Position numbers and translations under genes: made by a program. Positions 43,350 through 51,864 of a stretch of 64,000 nucleotides of DNA are shown here, one piece after another (within the stretch, counting starts at the first letter, position 1; every line of letters starts with the position of its first letter). The notes beneath the pieces are model-generated. The model was not told the DNA's origin and searched no databases. It worked only from the letters and a program-made list of their open reading frames with translations. Origin of the DNA: Micromonospora sp. CP22 (GTDB lineage Bacteria; Actinomycetota; Actinomycetes; Mycobacteriales; Micromonosporaceae); NCBI RefSeq assembly GCF_009712475.1, contig NZ_VCJO01000008.1, positions 62,001 through 126,000 of the forward strand, written 5' to 3'.

Positions 43350-44156
43350 GTGGGAGAGTTCCGGCCGACGGGGGAGTTGCCCCGGCACGTCGCCTGCATC
43401 ATGGACGGCAACGGCAGGTGGGCGACCCGGCGGGGGCTGCCCCGGTCAGCCGGGCACGCGGCCGGTGTCGCCGCCGTGCTCGGCTGCGTGGACGCGGCGC
43501 TCGACCTGGGGGTGCGGTGGTTGACGCTGTTCGTGTTCTCCACCGAGAACTGGAGTCGGCCGAGTCCCGAGGTCGCGGCGATCATGCGGCTCAATGCCGA
43601 GGCGATCCGGCAGTACGGCGAGCTACTGCTCGCCCGGGGCGTACGCGTGCGGTACATGGGCGTGGAGGACGCCCGCATTCCGCCGGAGGTGCTCAACGAG
43701 ATCATCGCCATCGAGCGGGTGACGGCCGCCAACACCAGGCTCACCGTGACGTTGGCCTTCAACCACGGTGGCCGATCCGAACTCGTCAACGCCGTTCGCG
43801 CGATCGTCCGGGCGCAGGTGTCGCCGGACGACATCACCGAGCAGCTCCTCGGCGAGTTCACCCAGTACCCGGACATGCCTGACGTCGACCTGTTGATCCG
43901 CACCTCGGGCGAGCACCGGATCTCCAACTTCATGCTGTGGCGCGTGGCGTACGCGGAACTCATGTTCGTCGACACCCTCTGGCCCGACTTCACCGGTGCG
44001 CACCTGACCGAGGCGGTTCGGCGCTACCAGCGGCGGTGCCGGCGGTACGGCGCTGTCGGTGACCTACCGGGTGAGCAGCAGGACGACGGCGAAGGCCAGT
44101 GGGATGCTCAGGAGGAACGAGTCGAACCGGTCCAGCAACCCACCGAAGCCGGGTAG
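43350..44156 (+). CDS. Cis-prenyltransferase (undecaprenyl-diphosphate-synthase family)
   Basis: A 268-residue cis-prenyltransferase. The catalytic Asp19 lies in MDGNGRWA (18-25). FVFSTENWSRP, AFNHGGRSELVNAVRAI and LLIRTSGEHRISNFMLW are the other conserved motifs. The enzyme chains isopentenyl diphosphate into a Z-polyprenyl diphosphate used as a glycan carrier lipid. The last ~35 residues (after RRYQRRCRRYG) are hydrophilic and Gln/Glu-rich; they are encoded in antisense to the end of the cdsA-like gene, a 93-bp tail-to-tail overlap. GTG start, 18 bp after the CDP-alcohol enzyme. Confidence 0.9.
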   Translation: MGEFRPTGELPRHVACIMDGNGRWATRRGLPRSAGHAAGVAAVLGCVDAALDLGVRWLTLFVFSTENWSRPSPEVAAIMRLNAEAIRQYGELLLARGVRVRYMGVEDARIPPEVLNEIIAIERVTAANTRLTVTLAFNHGGRSELVNAVRAIVRAQVSPDDITEQLLGEFTQYPDMPDVDLLIRTSGEHRISNFMLWRVAYAELMFVDTLWPDFTGAHLTEAVRRYQRRCRRYGAVGDLPGEQQDDGEGQWDAQEERVEPVQQPTEAG

Positions 44157-44984
44157 CACGGTGCCCGCGTCCTTCACTCCGGCGTCCCGCTTGACGACAC
44201 TCTCCACGAGGTCGCCCCACACCGCGCCCACGCTGAGCGCGACGGCAAGCGCGACAGCCACCGCGAGCCCCCAGCGATCGGGCACCAGAGGCCATTGCAG
44301 GGCGAGCCCACCGGCGACGCCCAGGACGGCACCGCCGACACCACTCCAGGTCTTCTGTGGGCTGACACTCGGGGCGAGCCTGGGTCCACGGATGGCGTTG
44401 CCGAACAGGTAGGCACCGGCGTCGGCGAACACCACGGCGGTGCCGGCCACGACCAGGAACCGCAGCCCCCACGGTTCGGCCTGACGGGCGAGCACGACGA
44501 CGGAGAGGCCCAGGCCGATGTAGAGGTGGCCGAAGACCACCGCGCCCAGCTGCCGGTGCGCGTCGGCGACCCGGCCGGTCAGGATCGGCACGGCGGCGAC
44601 CACCAGGACCAGCGCCGGGGGGAGCGCGAGCAGCAGCGTCGGCTGTCCGGCCAGCGCCACCACAAGGGTGACCAGGCAGTACGCGGTCAGCAGCACGCGG
44701 TACGGCCGGTCGAGTCGGGCCAGCACGGCGTACTCGCGTACCGACTGCGTCACCACCACCGCGACCACCAGGGCCAGTGGCACCGCCCCCGCGAAGACGG
44801 CGAGCAGGAGAACGGGCGCCACCCACACGACAGTCAGCGCCTTGGCCGCGAGCGGTGAGTGTGCTCCTCGCCGTACCGTTCGCCAGTGCCGCCACAGCAG
44901 TGCCGCGACGACCACCGCGAGCACGGTGCCGAGCCGCCAGGCGGTCCCCGGCAGATGGGGGTTGGCCAGTGGATTCTCGATCAT
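44064..44984 (-). CDS. Phosphatidate cytidylyltransferase (CdsA family)
   Basis: A 306-residue membrane enzyme that makes CDP-diacylglycerol from phosphatidate and CTP. The CdsA signature is intact: SVVKRDAGVKDAGTVLPGFGGLLDRFDS (about 261-288). About eight membrane segments are visible. It converges on the cis-prenyltransferase gene, whose coding region overlaps its 3' end. As a product-supplier for the CDP-alcohol enzyme encoded 1.3 kb away, it may complete a small phospholipid module. It may be a second copy beside a housekeeping cdsA elsewhere. Confidence 0.9.
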   Translation of the reverse strand: MIENPLANPHLPGTAWRLGTVLAVVVAALLWRHWRTVRRGAHSPLAAKALTVVWVAPVLLLAVFAGAVPLALVVAVVVTQSVREYAVLARLDRPYRVLLTAYCLVTLVVALAGQPTLLLALPPALVLVVAAVPILTGRVADAHRQLGAVVFGHLYIGLGLSVVVLARQAEPWGLRFLVVAGTAVVFADAGAYLFGNAIRGPRLAPSVSPQKTWSGVGGAVLGVAGGLALQWPLVPDRWGLAVAVALAVALSVGAVWGDLVESVVKRDAGVKDAGTVLPGFGGLLDRFDSFLLSIPLAFAVVLLLTR

Positions 44985-45050
44985 CCGACGGGCTCCTTCG
45001 AGGCGTACGGCCGCGACCCGGCGTCGCCTGTGGCCGCTGGCGGCGCAGCC

Positions 45051-45767
45051 CTAGACGACATGGGTGTAGACCGCTGTCGACAGCAGGCCGAACCAGTAGA
45101 CGACCAGGTAGTAGACCAGCAGGGGCTCCCGTCGCCGACGCCACCACAGAGCCAGTGCCGCCACCGCCAGCGCGGCCACCACGTACAGGTCGAGCCCGAT
45201 CGGTTCGAAGGACAGGTTGGCGAAGACGGCCAGGCCGAAGACGATGCCGTTGCCGAGCAGCGCGGGTACGTGCCAGCCGACGGCCGGCCGGGTCGTGGGG
45301 TACAACGGCACCGTCAGCAGCACCGCCAGGTTGATCAGGAGGAAACCGCTGAAGAAGACCCAGTGGGAGAACTCGTCGTCCTGGTAGACGATGATGGCGC
45401 ACATCTGATCGAGGTCAGCGCCGCAGAAGCGACTGTGCAGATAGTTCGTCACCTCGTGGCTGCCGTAGCCGGCACCGAGCAGGTAAACCCCCACCACGAA
45501 GACCACCGACAGCGCCCGGTCACCGGACCGCCGGGTCGCGCCGCTGCGGGTCACCTCGCGCAGGCCCATCGCGACCAGCACACTGACGACCGGCAGGACG
45601 AGCATGTTGAGTAGGTCAGTCCAGCGCAGGAACTGGTTCGGTGCGACGTAGCCGGTGGTGATCCCACTCAGCCGGTTGATCGACAGCAGCACCACGACCA
45701 GCGACTGCACGCTGAGCAGCGTGTGGATTCGCCGGATCCGGACAGCCGCGTCGGCAGCGATCGGCAC
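45051..45767 (-). CDS. Hypothetical membrane protein
   Basis: A 238-residue protein with about six to seven hydrophobic segments. An extracytoplasmic-type loop (GYGSHEVTNYLHSRFCGADLDQMC) contains two Cys that could pair. The C-terminus is hydrophobic. I do not recognise the family. It follows the iron-type dehydrogenase gene on the same strand after about 65 bp and may be the last gene of that operon, or belong with the lipid genes. Confidence 0.65.
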   Translation of the reverse strand: MPIAADAAVRIRRIHTLLSVQSLVVVLLSINRLSGITTGYVAPNQFLRWTDLLNMLVLPVVSVLVAMGLREVTRSGATRRSGDRALSVVFVVGVYLLGAGYGSHEVTNYLHSRFCGADLDQMCAIIVYQDDEFSHWVFFSGFLLINLAVLLTVPLYPTTRPAVGWHVPALLGNGIVFGLAVFANLSFEPIGLDLYVVAALAVAALALWWRRRREPLLVYYLVVYWFGLLSTAVYTHVV

Positions 45768-45831
45768 TCCGTCATGATGACAGGTGAGGTGCCCGCTCGT
45801 TCCTCGACGAGGCCGGGCACGGAACCCGGCG

Positions 45832-47043
45832 TCAGATGATCCGATCCCCGGTCCAGGCCGCTTCGAGGATCGCGGTCAGGCTGGCGGTGTCGTTGGGGCC
45901 CGGATGGTTCTGGATCAGGCGGGTGACGCCACTGGCCATCTGCGCGAAGCGTGGGAGGTCGGCGCGGGCCACGCCGATGTCCGCCAGGGTGGGCGGGATA
46001 CCGATCTCGGCGAGGAACCCGTCGAGCCAGGTGAGGAAGGCGTCCGTGGCCTCGGCCTCCGAAGCATCGGTCACGTCTAGCCCACACACCCGGGCGAGGA
46101 CGGCCAACCGGTCGCCGATGGCGTCCCTGGCGGCGTCCAGCGCGTAGGGCAGGAGCAGCCCGACGCCAAGGCCGTGTGGCGTGTGCGTGGCCGCGCCGAT
46201 CGGATATTGGAGGGCGTGTGGGGCTCCGGTGCCCGCGTGGGAGAAGGCGATCCCGGCGAGCATCGAGCCGTAGGACATGTCCGCGCGTGCCTCGGTGTCG
46301 CCGCCGTCGCGGACCGCGCGAGGCAGGCTACGGGCGATCCGCTCGGCGGCCAGGAGCGCGTAGTGGTCGGTGACCCGGTTGCGGCCGAGGAACACCTGCT
46401 CCACCGGGTCACGCGGTCCGTGGGCCCGGGGCCGCGCCGTGTAGCTCTCCACGGCGTGGCAGAACGCGTCGATACCGGAGTGGGCGGTGACGGTCGTCGG
46501 GCAGGTGTATGTGAGTTCGGGGTCGACGATGGCGAAGTCGGGCACGATGTGGACGCTGGAGACCCCCACCTTGAGTTCGCGGTCCGGGTCGGTCAACACG
46601 GAGACGGGGGTGAGTTCGGAGCCGGTGCCGGACGTCGTCGGGACCGCGACGAGGGGGATCGTCGGCCCCGGCACCTTCGCCTCGCCGTAGTAGTCGCGCG
46701 GCGTGCCGCCGTGCCGCCGGATGACGCCGACGATCTTGGCGAGGTCGATCACCGTGCCGCCGCCGATGGCGAGGGTCACGTCGGCGTCCACCTCGGCGGC
46801 GACCGAGACGGCCCGGTCGACGTCGGTGAGCGGCACGTCTGGAGTCGCCTCGGAGAACACCGCGACGACCTCGACCCGCTCTCGCACGGCGGCCACGATC
46901 TCGGCCACACCCGGCTGGTCCAGCAGGACCCGGTCGGTGACGATGAGGACTCGCGAGCCACTCTCGGCCACCACTCGCGGGATGTTCTGTGCGACCCCTT
47001 CGCCGACTATCAGCTGGCGCGGTCCGCGGACGGTCTCAAGCAT
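45832..47043 (-). CDS. Iron-containing alcohol dehydrogenase
   Basis: A 403-residue Fe-dependent (group III) alcohol dehydrogenase. The NAD-binding motif GGGTVIDLAK (93-102) and PTTSGTGSELTPVSV are present. The metal ligands lie in AHSGIDAFCHAVESY and THTPHGLGVGLLLPY, with a further His in FSHAGTGAPHA. The family includes 4-hydroxybutyrate dehydrogenases, and the gene upstream encodes a succinate-semialdehyde-dehydrogenase-like enzyme, so oxidation of 4-hydroxybutyrate or a similar omega-hydroxy acid is a reasonable guess. Confidence 0.9.
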   Translation of the reverse strand: MLETVRGPRQLIVGEGVAQNIPRVVAESGSRVLIVTDRVLLDQPGVAEIVAAVRERVEVVAVFSEATPDVPLTDVDRAVSVAAEVDADVTLAIGGGTVIDLAKIVGVIRRHGGTPRDYYGEAKVPGPTIPLVAVPTTSGTGSELTPVSVLTDPDRELKVGVSSVHIVPDFAIVDPELTYTCPTTVTAHSGIDAFCHAVESYTARPRAHGPRDPVEQVFLGRNRVTDHYALLAAERIARSLPRAVRDGGDTEARADMSYGSMLAGIAFSHAGTGAPHALQYPIGAATHTPHGLGVGLLLPYALDAARDAIGDRLAVLARVCGLDVTDASEAEATDAFLTWLDGFLAEIGIPPTLADIGVARADLPRFAQMASGVTRLIQNHPGPNDTASLTAILEAAWTGDRII

Positions 47044-47145
47044 GTCTGTGCCTCTCCGGAACGTCGGCGGCGTTGTGCGTGGGGGAGGTCCGGGCCACCC
47101 GCGTGACCCACACGGCGTCGGCGGGTGCCCGCAGCGGTGGGCCGG

Positions 47146-48606
47146 TCACGGTAGGTCGATCGCCGCGTAGGTGAGGTCGAGGTACTCGAGGATGCCCTCG
47201 TGCGACCCCTCCTTGCCGAACCCGGACTGCTTCACGCCGCCGAACGGAGCTGACGGCTCGGACAGCAGGCCACGGTTGACGCCGACCATCCCGGTTTCCA
47301 GCCCTTCGGCGAACCGTAGCGCCCGCTGGAGGTCACGGGTGAAGACGTAACCGACCAGACCGTGCTCGGTGTCGTTGGCCTTCGCCATCACCTCGTCGTC
47401 GGACGTGAACGAGACGATCGGCGCGACCGGCCCGAAGATCTCCGCCCGGAGCATCCGCGCGTCCTCGGGTACGTCGGTGAGGACGGTGGGCGGGTAGAAG
47501 TGACCCGGCCCGTCCGGCCGCTCGCCGCCGACCACGACCCGGGCACCGCGACCGACCGCGTCGGCGACGAGTTCGTCGATCGTGGTGACGGCGGTGTCGT
47601 CGATCAGCGCCCCGACGTCCACACCGTCGTCGAGACCGTGGCCCACCGAGAGCGCGCCCATCCGCTCGGCGAAACGTGCGGTGAACTCCTCGCGTACCGG
47701 CTCCTCCACGTAGATCCGGTTGGCCGCGATGCAGGACTGCCCGATGTTGCGCATCTTGGCCACCATGGCGCCGTCGACCGCGACGTCCAGGTCCGCGTCG
47801 GCGCACACGATCAAGGCCGCGTTGCCGCCCAGCTCCATGGAGGTACGCAGCACGTTGTCGGCTGCCTGGCGGAGCAACAGGCGTCCGACCTCGGTCGACC
47901 CGGTGAACGAGAGCTTGCGGGTCCGACTGTCGGCCAGCAGTGCCGAGACCACCTTGCCGGACCGGGTGGTGGTCACCACGTTGACCACGCCCGCCGGGAC
48001 GCCGACCTCCTCCATCACGCGGGCCAGTAACAGCATGGTCAGCGGGGTCTGGGCCGCCGGCTTGGTGATCGTCGTGCAGCCCGCCGCCAGCGCGGGAGCG
48101 ATCTTTCGGGCGCCCATGGCCAACGGGAAGTTCCAGGGCGTCACGAAGACGCACGGTCCGACCGGCTTCGGCACGGTGAGGATGCGGTAGCCACCGGCGG
48201 GAGCGGTGCGGTAGCGCCCCTCGACGCGTACCGCCTCCTCGGCGAACCAGCGGAAGAACTCGGCGCCGTAGGCCACCTCCGCCCGCGCCTCGACCAGCGG
48301 CTTGCCCATCTCCAACGTGATCAGCCGGGCGAACTCCTCGGACCGCTCGGTCAGGGCCTGGTACGTCGCGGTCAACAACTCCGACCGTTTCCGTGGCGGG
48401 GTCGCCGCCCACTGCGCCATGGCCCTGCTCGCCGCGTCCAGCGCGGCGAGCCCGTCGCCGACGTCGGCGTCCGCCACCTCGGCGATGGTCTTGCCGGTAG
48501 CCGGGTCCTCGACGGTGAAGGTGGCTCCGGTTGTGGCGTCGCGCCAGGCGCCGCCGATGCGCAGCCGCCGGTGCTCGGGGGCCAGGACGTTCGTCGGGTC
48601 ACTCAT
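47146..48606 (-). CDS. Aldehyde dehydrogenase, succinate-semialdehyde dehydrogenase-like
   Basis: A 486-residue NAD(P)-dependent aldehyde dehydrogenase of the GabD/SSADH type. Catalytic Glu lies in MELGGNAA and catalytic Cys in GQSCIAANR; the cofactor stretch is TPWNFPLAMGARKIAPALAAG. SSADH enzymes turn succinate semialdehyde into succinate. It overlaps a 66-codon ORF by an ATGA and precedes the iron-type dehydrogenase by about 100 bp. The pair could feed an imported 4-carbon substrate into the TCA cycle. Confidence 0.9.
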   Translation of the reverse strand: MSDPTNVLAPEHRRLRIGGAWRDATTGATFTVEDPATGKTIAEVADADVGDGLAALDAASRAMAQWAATPPRKRSELLTATYQALTERSEEFARLITLEMGKPLVEARAEVAYGAEFFRWFAEEAVRVEGRYRTAPAGGYRILTVPKPVGPCVFVTPWNFPLAMGARKIAPALAAGCTTITKPAAQTPLTMLLLARVMEEVGVPAGVVNVVTTTRSGKVVSALLADSRTRKLSFTGSTEVGRLLLRQAADNVLRTSMELGGNAALIVCADADLDVAVDGAMVAKMRNIGQSCIAANRIYVEEPVREEFTARFAERMGALSVGHGLDDGVDVGALIDDTAVTTIDELVADAVGRGARVVVGGERPDGPGHFYPPTVLTDVPEDARMLRAEIFGPVAPIVSFTSDDEVMAKANDTEHGLVGYVFTRDLQRALRFAEGLETGMVGVNRGLLSEPSAPFGGVKQSGFGKEGSHEGILEYLDLTYAAIDLP

Positions 48607-48803
48607 TGCGTCGCCTCCTGTGATGATCTCCGGCGTGCCTCAGCGATCGCGTACGCGTAGACGGGCGGGTCGGTGGTGGTGGTCCGGTCCCCAGGCGACG
48701 CGGGCCGCCGGTCGCCCCGGGCCACCGGCGGTCGCCACGTCGTCGGATCGAGCCCCGGGGTGACGGTCCGTCGAGGTTCGGCTGCCGGGGCGTACACCGC
48801 CAC
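48603..48803 (-). CDS. Possible 66-residue protein between ABC ATPase and aldehyde dehydrogenase genes
   Basis: A GTG 10 bp after the ABC ATPase stop opens a 66-codon frame that ends by overlapping the aldehyde-dehydrogenase ATG (ATGA). It fills the 206-bp gap almost exactly, as a coupled operon gene would. The product is Pro/Thr/Arg-rich with a helical end (YAYAIAEARRRSSQEATQ) and no recognised family. It may be spurious, since long frames are common in this GC-rich DNA. Confidence 0.3.
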   Translation of the reverse strand: MAVYAPAAEPRRTVTPGLDPTTWRPPVARGDRRPASPGDRTTTTDPPVYAYAIAEARRRSSQEATQ

Positions 48804-48812
48804 CCGGCGCGG

Positions 48813-49883
48813 TCACCGCCCGGCTAGCGACAGCCCGGTGTCCGCGTCGAACAGGTGGGCCCGGTCCAGGTCGACCGTGACCTGCAGCCGTTCGCCGGGT
48901 GTCGCGGTGACGGTGGGTCGTGCCTTGACCTTGAGGATCTCCGTACCCACCTGGACGTCGACCACCGTCCGGTCACCGAGCGGCTCAAGTCCGTAGAGTT
49001 CCCCCGACAACGACGCGCTCCCACGCTGCTCGACGGACAGGTCCTCGGCGCGTACGCCCAGCAGCAGCGCACGGCCGTCCTCGACGGTGGACCAGCGGGG
49101 CCGCGGCAGCGTCCAGCCCTGCGCACCGACGAGCCGATCTCCCTCGGCGCGGCAGGCGAGCAGGTTGATCGGCGGGCTTCCGACGAACCCGGCGACCCAC
49201 GTGTTGGCGGGACGCTCGTACACCTCGGTCGGCGTTCCGACCTGTTGCACCTTCCCCTCCTTCAGCACCGCCACCTGGTCGGCCATGGACAGGGCCTCGA
49301 CCTGGTCGTTGGTCACGTAGATGAAGGTCGCCCCGAGGCTGCGGTGGATGCGGGTGAGTTCGGTGCGCATCTCGACGCGGAGTTTGAGGTCGAGGTTCGT
49401 CAGCGGCTCGTCCATGAGGAATGCGTGCGGGCTGCGGACCAGCGCCCGGGCCAGGGCGACCCGCTGCATCTCACCGCCGGACAACTGCGCGGGACGCCGC
49501 TGTAGCAGACGTTCGATGTGCAGCAGGTTCGACATCCGCTCGACGGCGGCGGCGATCTCGCTCGGCGAACAGCGGCGTGCCCGCAACGGCGACGCGATGT
49601 TCTCGTACGCGGTGTGGCGGGGGTAGAGGGCGTAGTTCTGGAAGACCATGGCCAGGTCGCGTGCGGCCGGGGAGTCACCGGTCGCGTCCCTGCCGTCCAG
49701 ATGCACCGACCCGGCGTCGAGTTTCTCCAGGCCGGCGATGGCTCGCAGCGTCGTCGTCTTGCCGGCCCCGGAGGGCCCGAGCACGACGAAGAACGAGCCG
49801 TCCGGCACCTCCAGGGTCACCCCGTCGAGGGCCTGGACCTTGCCGAAGGACTTGTACAGCCCGTGCGTTGCCACGGTTCCCAT
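48813..49883 (-). CDS. CUT1-type ABC importer ATPase 2 (UgpC/MsmK-like, altered switch residue)
   Basis: A 356-residue sugar-importer-type ATPase with a C-terminal TOBE regulatory domain. Walker A is GPSGAGKTT (36-44), the Q-loop is MVFQNYALYP, the signature is LSGGEMQRVALARA, and Walker B is FLMDEPLTNLD. The switch (H-loop) His is Asn192 (YVTNDQVEA), so its own ATP site is probably impaired. It starts on the stop codon of ATPase 1 (TGATG). Two ATPases in one CUT1 operon suggest a heterodimer, as in the rhizobial glycerol importer GlpST. Confidence 0.88.
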   Translation of the reverse strand: MGTVATHGLYKSFGKVQALDGVTLEVPDGSFFVVLGPSGAGKTTTLRAIAGLEKLDAGSVHLDGRDATGDSPAARDLAMVFQNYALYPRHTAYENIASPLRARRCSPSEIAAAVERMSNLLHIERLLQRRPAQLSGGEMQRVALARALVRSPHAFLMDEPLTNLDLKLRVEMRTELTRIHRSLGATFIYVTNDQVEALSMADQVAVLKEGKVQQVGTPTEVYERPANTWVAGFVGSPPINLLACRAEGDRLVGAQGWTLPRPRWSTVEDGRALLLGVRAEDLSVEQRGSASLSGELYGLEPLGDRTVVDVQVGTEILKVKARPTVTATPGERLQVTVDLDRAHLFDADTGLSLAGR

Positions 49884-50950
49884 CAGGCCACCAGTTCTTC
49901 CGTGCTCACGTCGTAGACCGTCGGGTTGCCGCCGGTGTGCCGCAGCCCGACCGGTGCGTCGGCGGCGAACCGGACCGTCGGTGGCATCCGGACCCGTACG
50001 TCGTGCCCGCCGCCGTGGTCGACGACGTAGATGATCTCGTCGCCCAGCCACTCCGCCGAGACCACCCGGGCCGGGACCGACCCGTCCGCCCCCGGTTCGG
50101 TGACCTCCAGCGCCTCCGGTCGGACCCCGGCGACCAGGCGACGGTCGCGCGGCAGGCCCGGCGGTGGCGTGAGGGCCAGCCCGCCGGGACTGCGTAGCTT
50201 CCCGTCGGCCACCTCCACCTCGATGAGGTTCATCGGCGGAGAGCCGATGAACGCGGCGCAGAAGAGACTCGCCGGACGGTCGTAGACCTCCAGCGGTGTG
50301 CCGATCTGCTCGACGCGGCCCTTGTTGAGGATGGCGATCCGGTGACCGAGGGACATCGCCTCGACCTGGTCGTGGGTGACGTAGACCATCGTCGTGCCCA
50401 GTTCCCCCTGTAGGTGCTTGATCTCCGTGCGCATGTCCGCCCGCAGTTCCGCGTCCAGGTTGGTGAGGGGTTCGTCCATGAGAAAGGCACGTGGTCGTCG
50501 CACCAGGGCGCGGGCCAGCGCGACGCGCTGCTGCTCGCCGCCGGACAGTTGGCGCGGTCGCCGGTCCAGCAGCGGGCCGAGCCGCATCAGTCGGGCGGCC
50601 TCGTCGACCCGTTGGCGGACCTCCGCCTTGGGTAGTCCCTCGGCCCGCAGCGGGAACGCCAGGTTGTCCCGGGTCTTCAGGTGCGGGTAGAGGGCGTAGA
50701 ACTGGAACACCATGGCGATGTCGCGTTCGGCGGGCGGCAGGTCGTTGACCAGCGTGTCGCCGATGTGGATGTCGCCCGTCGTCTGCCGCTCCAGGCCGGC
50801 TATGGCCCGCAGCGTGGTCGTCTTGCCGCAGCCCGACGGGCCGAGCATCACGAACAGTTCACCGTCGCCGATGGACAGGTCCACGTGCTTGACCGCGACC
50901 GTCCCGTCCGGGTAGCGCTTGTGCAGCGCGGTCACCTCGATGCCCGCCAT
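49883..50950 (-). CDS. CUT1-type ABC importer ATPase 1 (UgpC/MsmK-like)
   Basis: A 355-residue sugar-importer-type ATPase with a TOBE domain. Walker A is GPSGCGKTT (37-45), the Q-loop is MVFQFYALYP, the signature is LSGGEQQRVALARA, Walker B is FLMDEPLTNLD, and the normal switch His is His193 (YVTHDQVEA). All ATPase residues are intact, in contrast to its partner. It overlaps the permease gene before it. It would energise the import of the ligand bound by the lipoprotein encoded at 52.8 kb. Confidence 0.92.
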   Translation of the reverse strand: MAGIEVTALHKRYPDGTVAVKHVDLSIGDGELFVMLGPSGCGKTTTLRAIAGLERQTTGDIHIGDTLVNDLPPAERDIAMVFQFYALYPHLKTRDNLAFPLRAEGLPKAEVRQRVDEAARLMRLGPLLDRRPRQLSGGEQQRVALARALVRRPRAFLMDEPLTNLDAELRADMRTEIKHLQGELGTTMVYVTHDQVEAMSLGHRIAILNKGRVEQIGTPLEVYDRPASLFCAAFIGSPPMNLIEVEVADGKLRSPGGLALTPPPGLPRDRRLVAGVRPEALEVTEPGADGSVPARVVSAEWLGDEIIYVVDHGGGHDVRVRMPPTVRFAADAPVGLRHTGGNPTVYDVSTEELVA

Positions 50951-51864
50951 CAGCGTCGCACCGCCCCGAGCGTCACACCGGCGACGAGGTGCTTGCGGAC
51001 CAGGTAGGCGAATATGAGCACCGGTAGGGCGAACACCACGGAGGCGGCGGCCACCAGTCCCCAGTCGACGGTGGTGCCGCCGATCAGACCCGCGATGGCG
51101 GGTGGGGCGGTCCGGACCTCGTCGCTGGAGGTGAGGAAGATGGCGAACACGAACTCGTTCCACGAGAAGATGAGGGCGAAGACCGCCGTCGCGGCGATGC
51201 CGGGTACGAGCAGGGGAAGGGTGAATCGTCGGAACGCCTGTAGACGGGTGTAGCCGTCGAGCATGGCGGCGTCCTCGTACTCCGCGGGCACCTCGTCGAC
51301 GAAGCCCTTCATCATCCAGATGGTGAAGGGGAGGTTGAACGCGGCGTAGATGAGGATCAGGCCGAGCTTGGTGTCGATGAGGCCGACCTGGCGGTACATG
51401 AGGAAGATCGGGATCACGACCACCACGGGCGGCATGAAGCGGGTGGACAGGATGAAGAACAGCTGGTCCTTCTTGGCCTTGACGGCGAAGCGGGAGTAGG
51501 CCCAGGCGGCCGGAACCCCCAGCACGGTGGCCAGCGTCGTCGAGACCCCGGCGACCAGTACGGAGTTGAGGAACGCCACGGACAGGTCCGAACGACCGCC
51601 GCCGGGGGCGATGAACACGTCCCGGAAGTGGTCCATGGTGACCGTGAAGCCGAAGAACTGGGCCGGGACGGCGTAGACGTCCCGGTTCTCCTTGATGGAT
51701 GTCTCGATCATCCACAGCACCGGGAACAGCATCACCACGGCCAGCACGGCCAGCAGCGCGACCTCCACCACGGATCGACCCCGGCCGCCGCCGAAACGAC
51801 GCGTGGCGGGCCGGCGTTGCCGGGTAGGACCCGGGGACACGGCCTCGTCGACGGAGACGGCCAT
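50950..51864 (-). CDS. ABC sugar-type permease (MalG family)
   Basis: A 304-residue inner-membrane permease with six hydrophobic segments and the EAA loop (AEYEDAAMLDGYTRLQAFRRFTLPLLVPG, about 205-233) that contacts the ATPase. The start ATG overlaps the MalF-type permease stop (TGATG). Together with the second permease it forms the channel of the CUT1 importer. Confidence 0.92.
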   Translation of the reverse strand: MAVSVDEAVSPGPTRQRRPATRRFGGGRGRSVVEVALLAVLAVVMLFPVLWMIETSIKENRDVYAVPAQFFGFTVTMDHFRDVFIAPGGGRSDLSVAFLNSVLVAGVSTTLATVLGVPAAWAYSRFAVKAKKDQLFFILSTRFMPPVVVVIPIFLMYRQVGLIDTKLGLILIYAAFNLPFTIWMMKGFVDEVPAEYEDAAMLDGYTRLQAFRRFTLPLLVPGIAATAVFALIFSWNEFVFAIFLTSSDEVRTAPPAIAGLIGGTTVDWGLVAAASVVFALPVLIFAYLVRKHLVAGVTLGAVRR

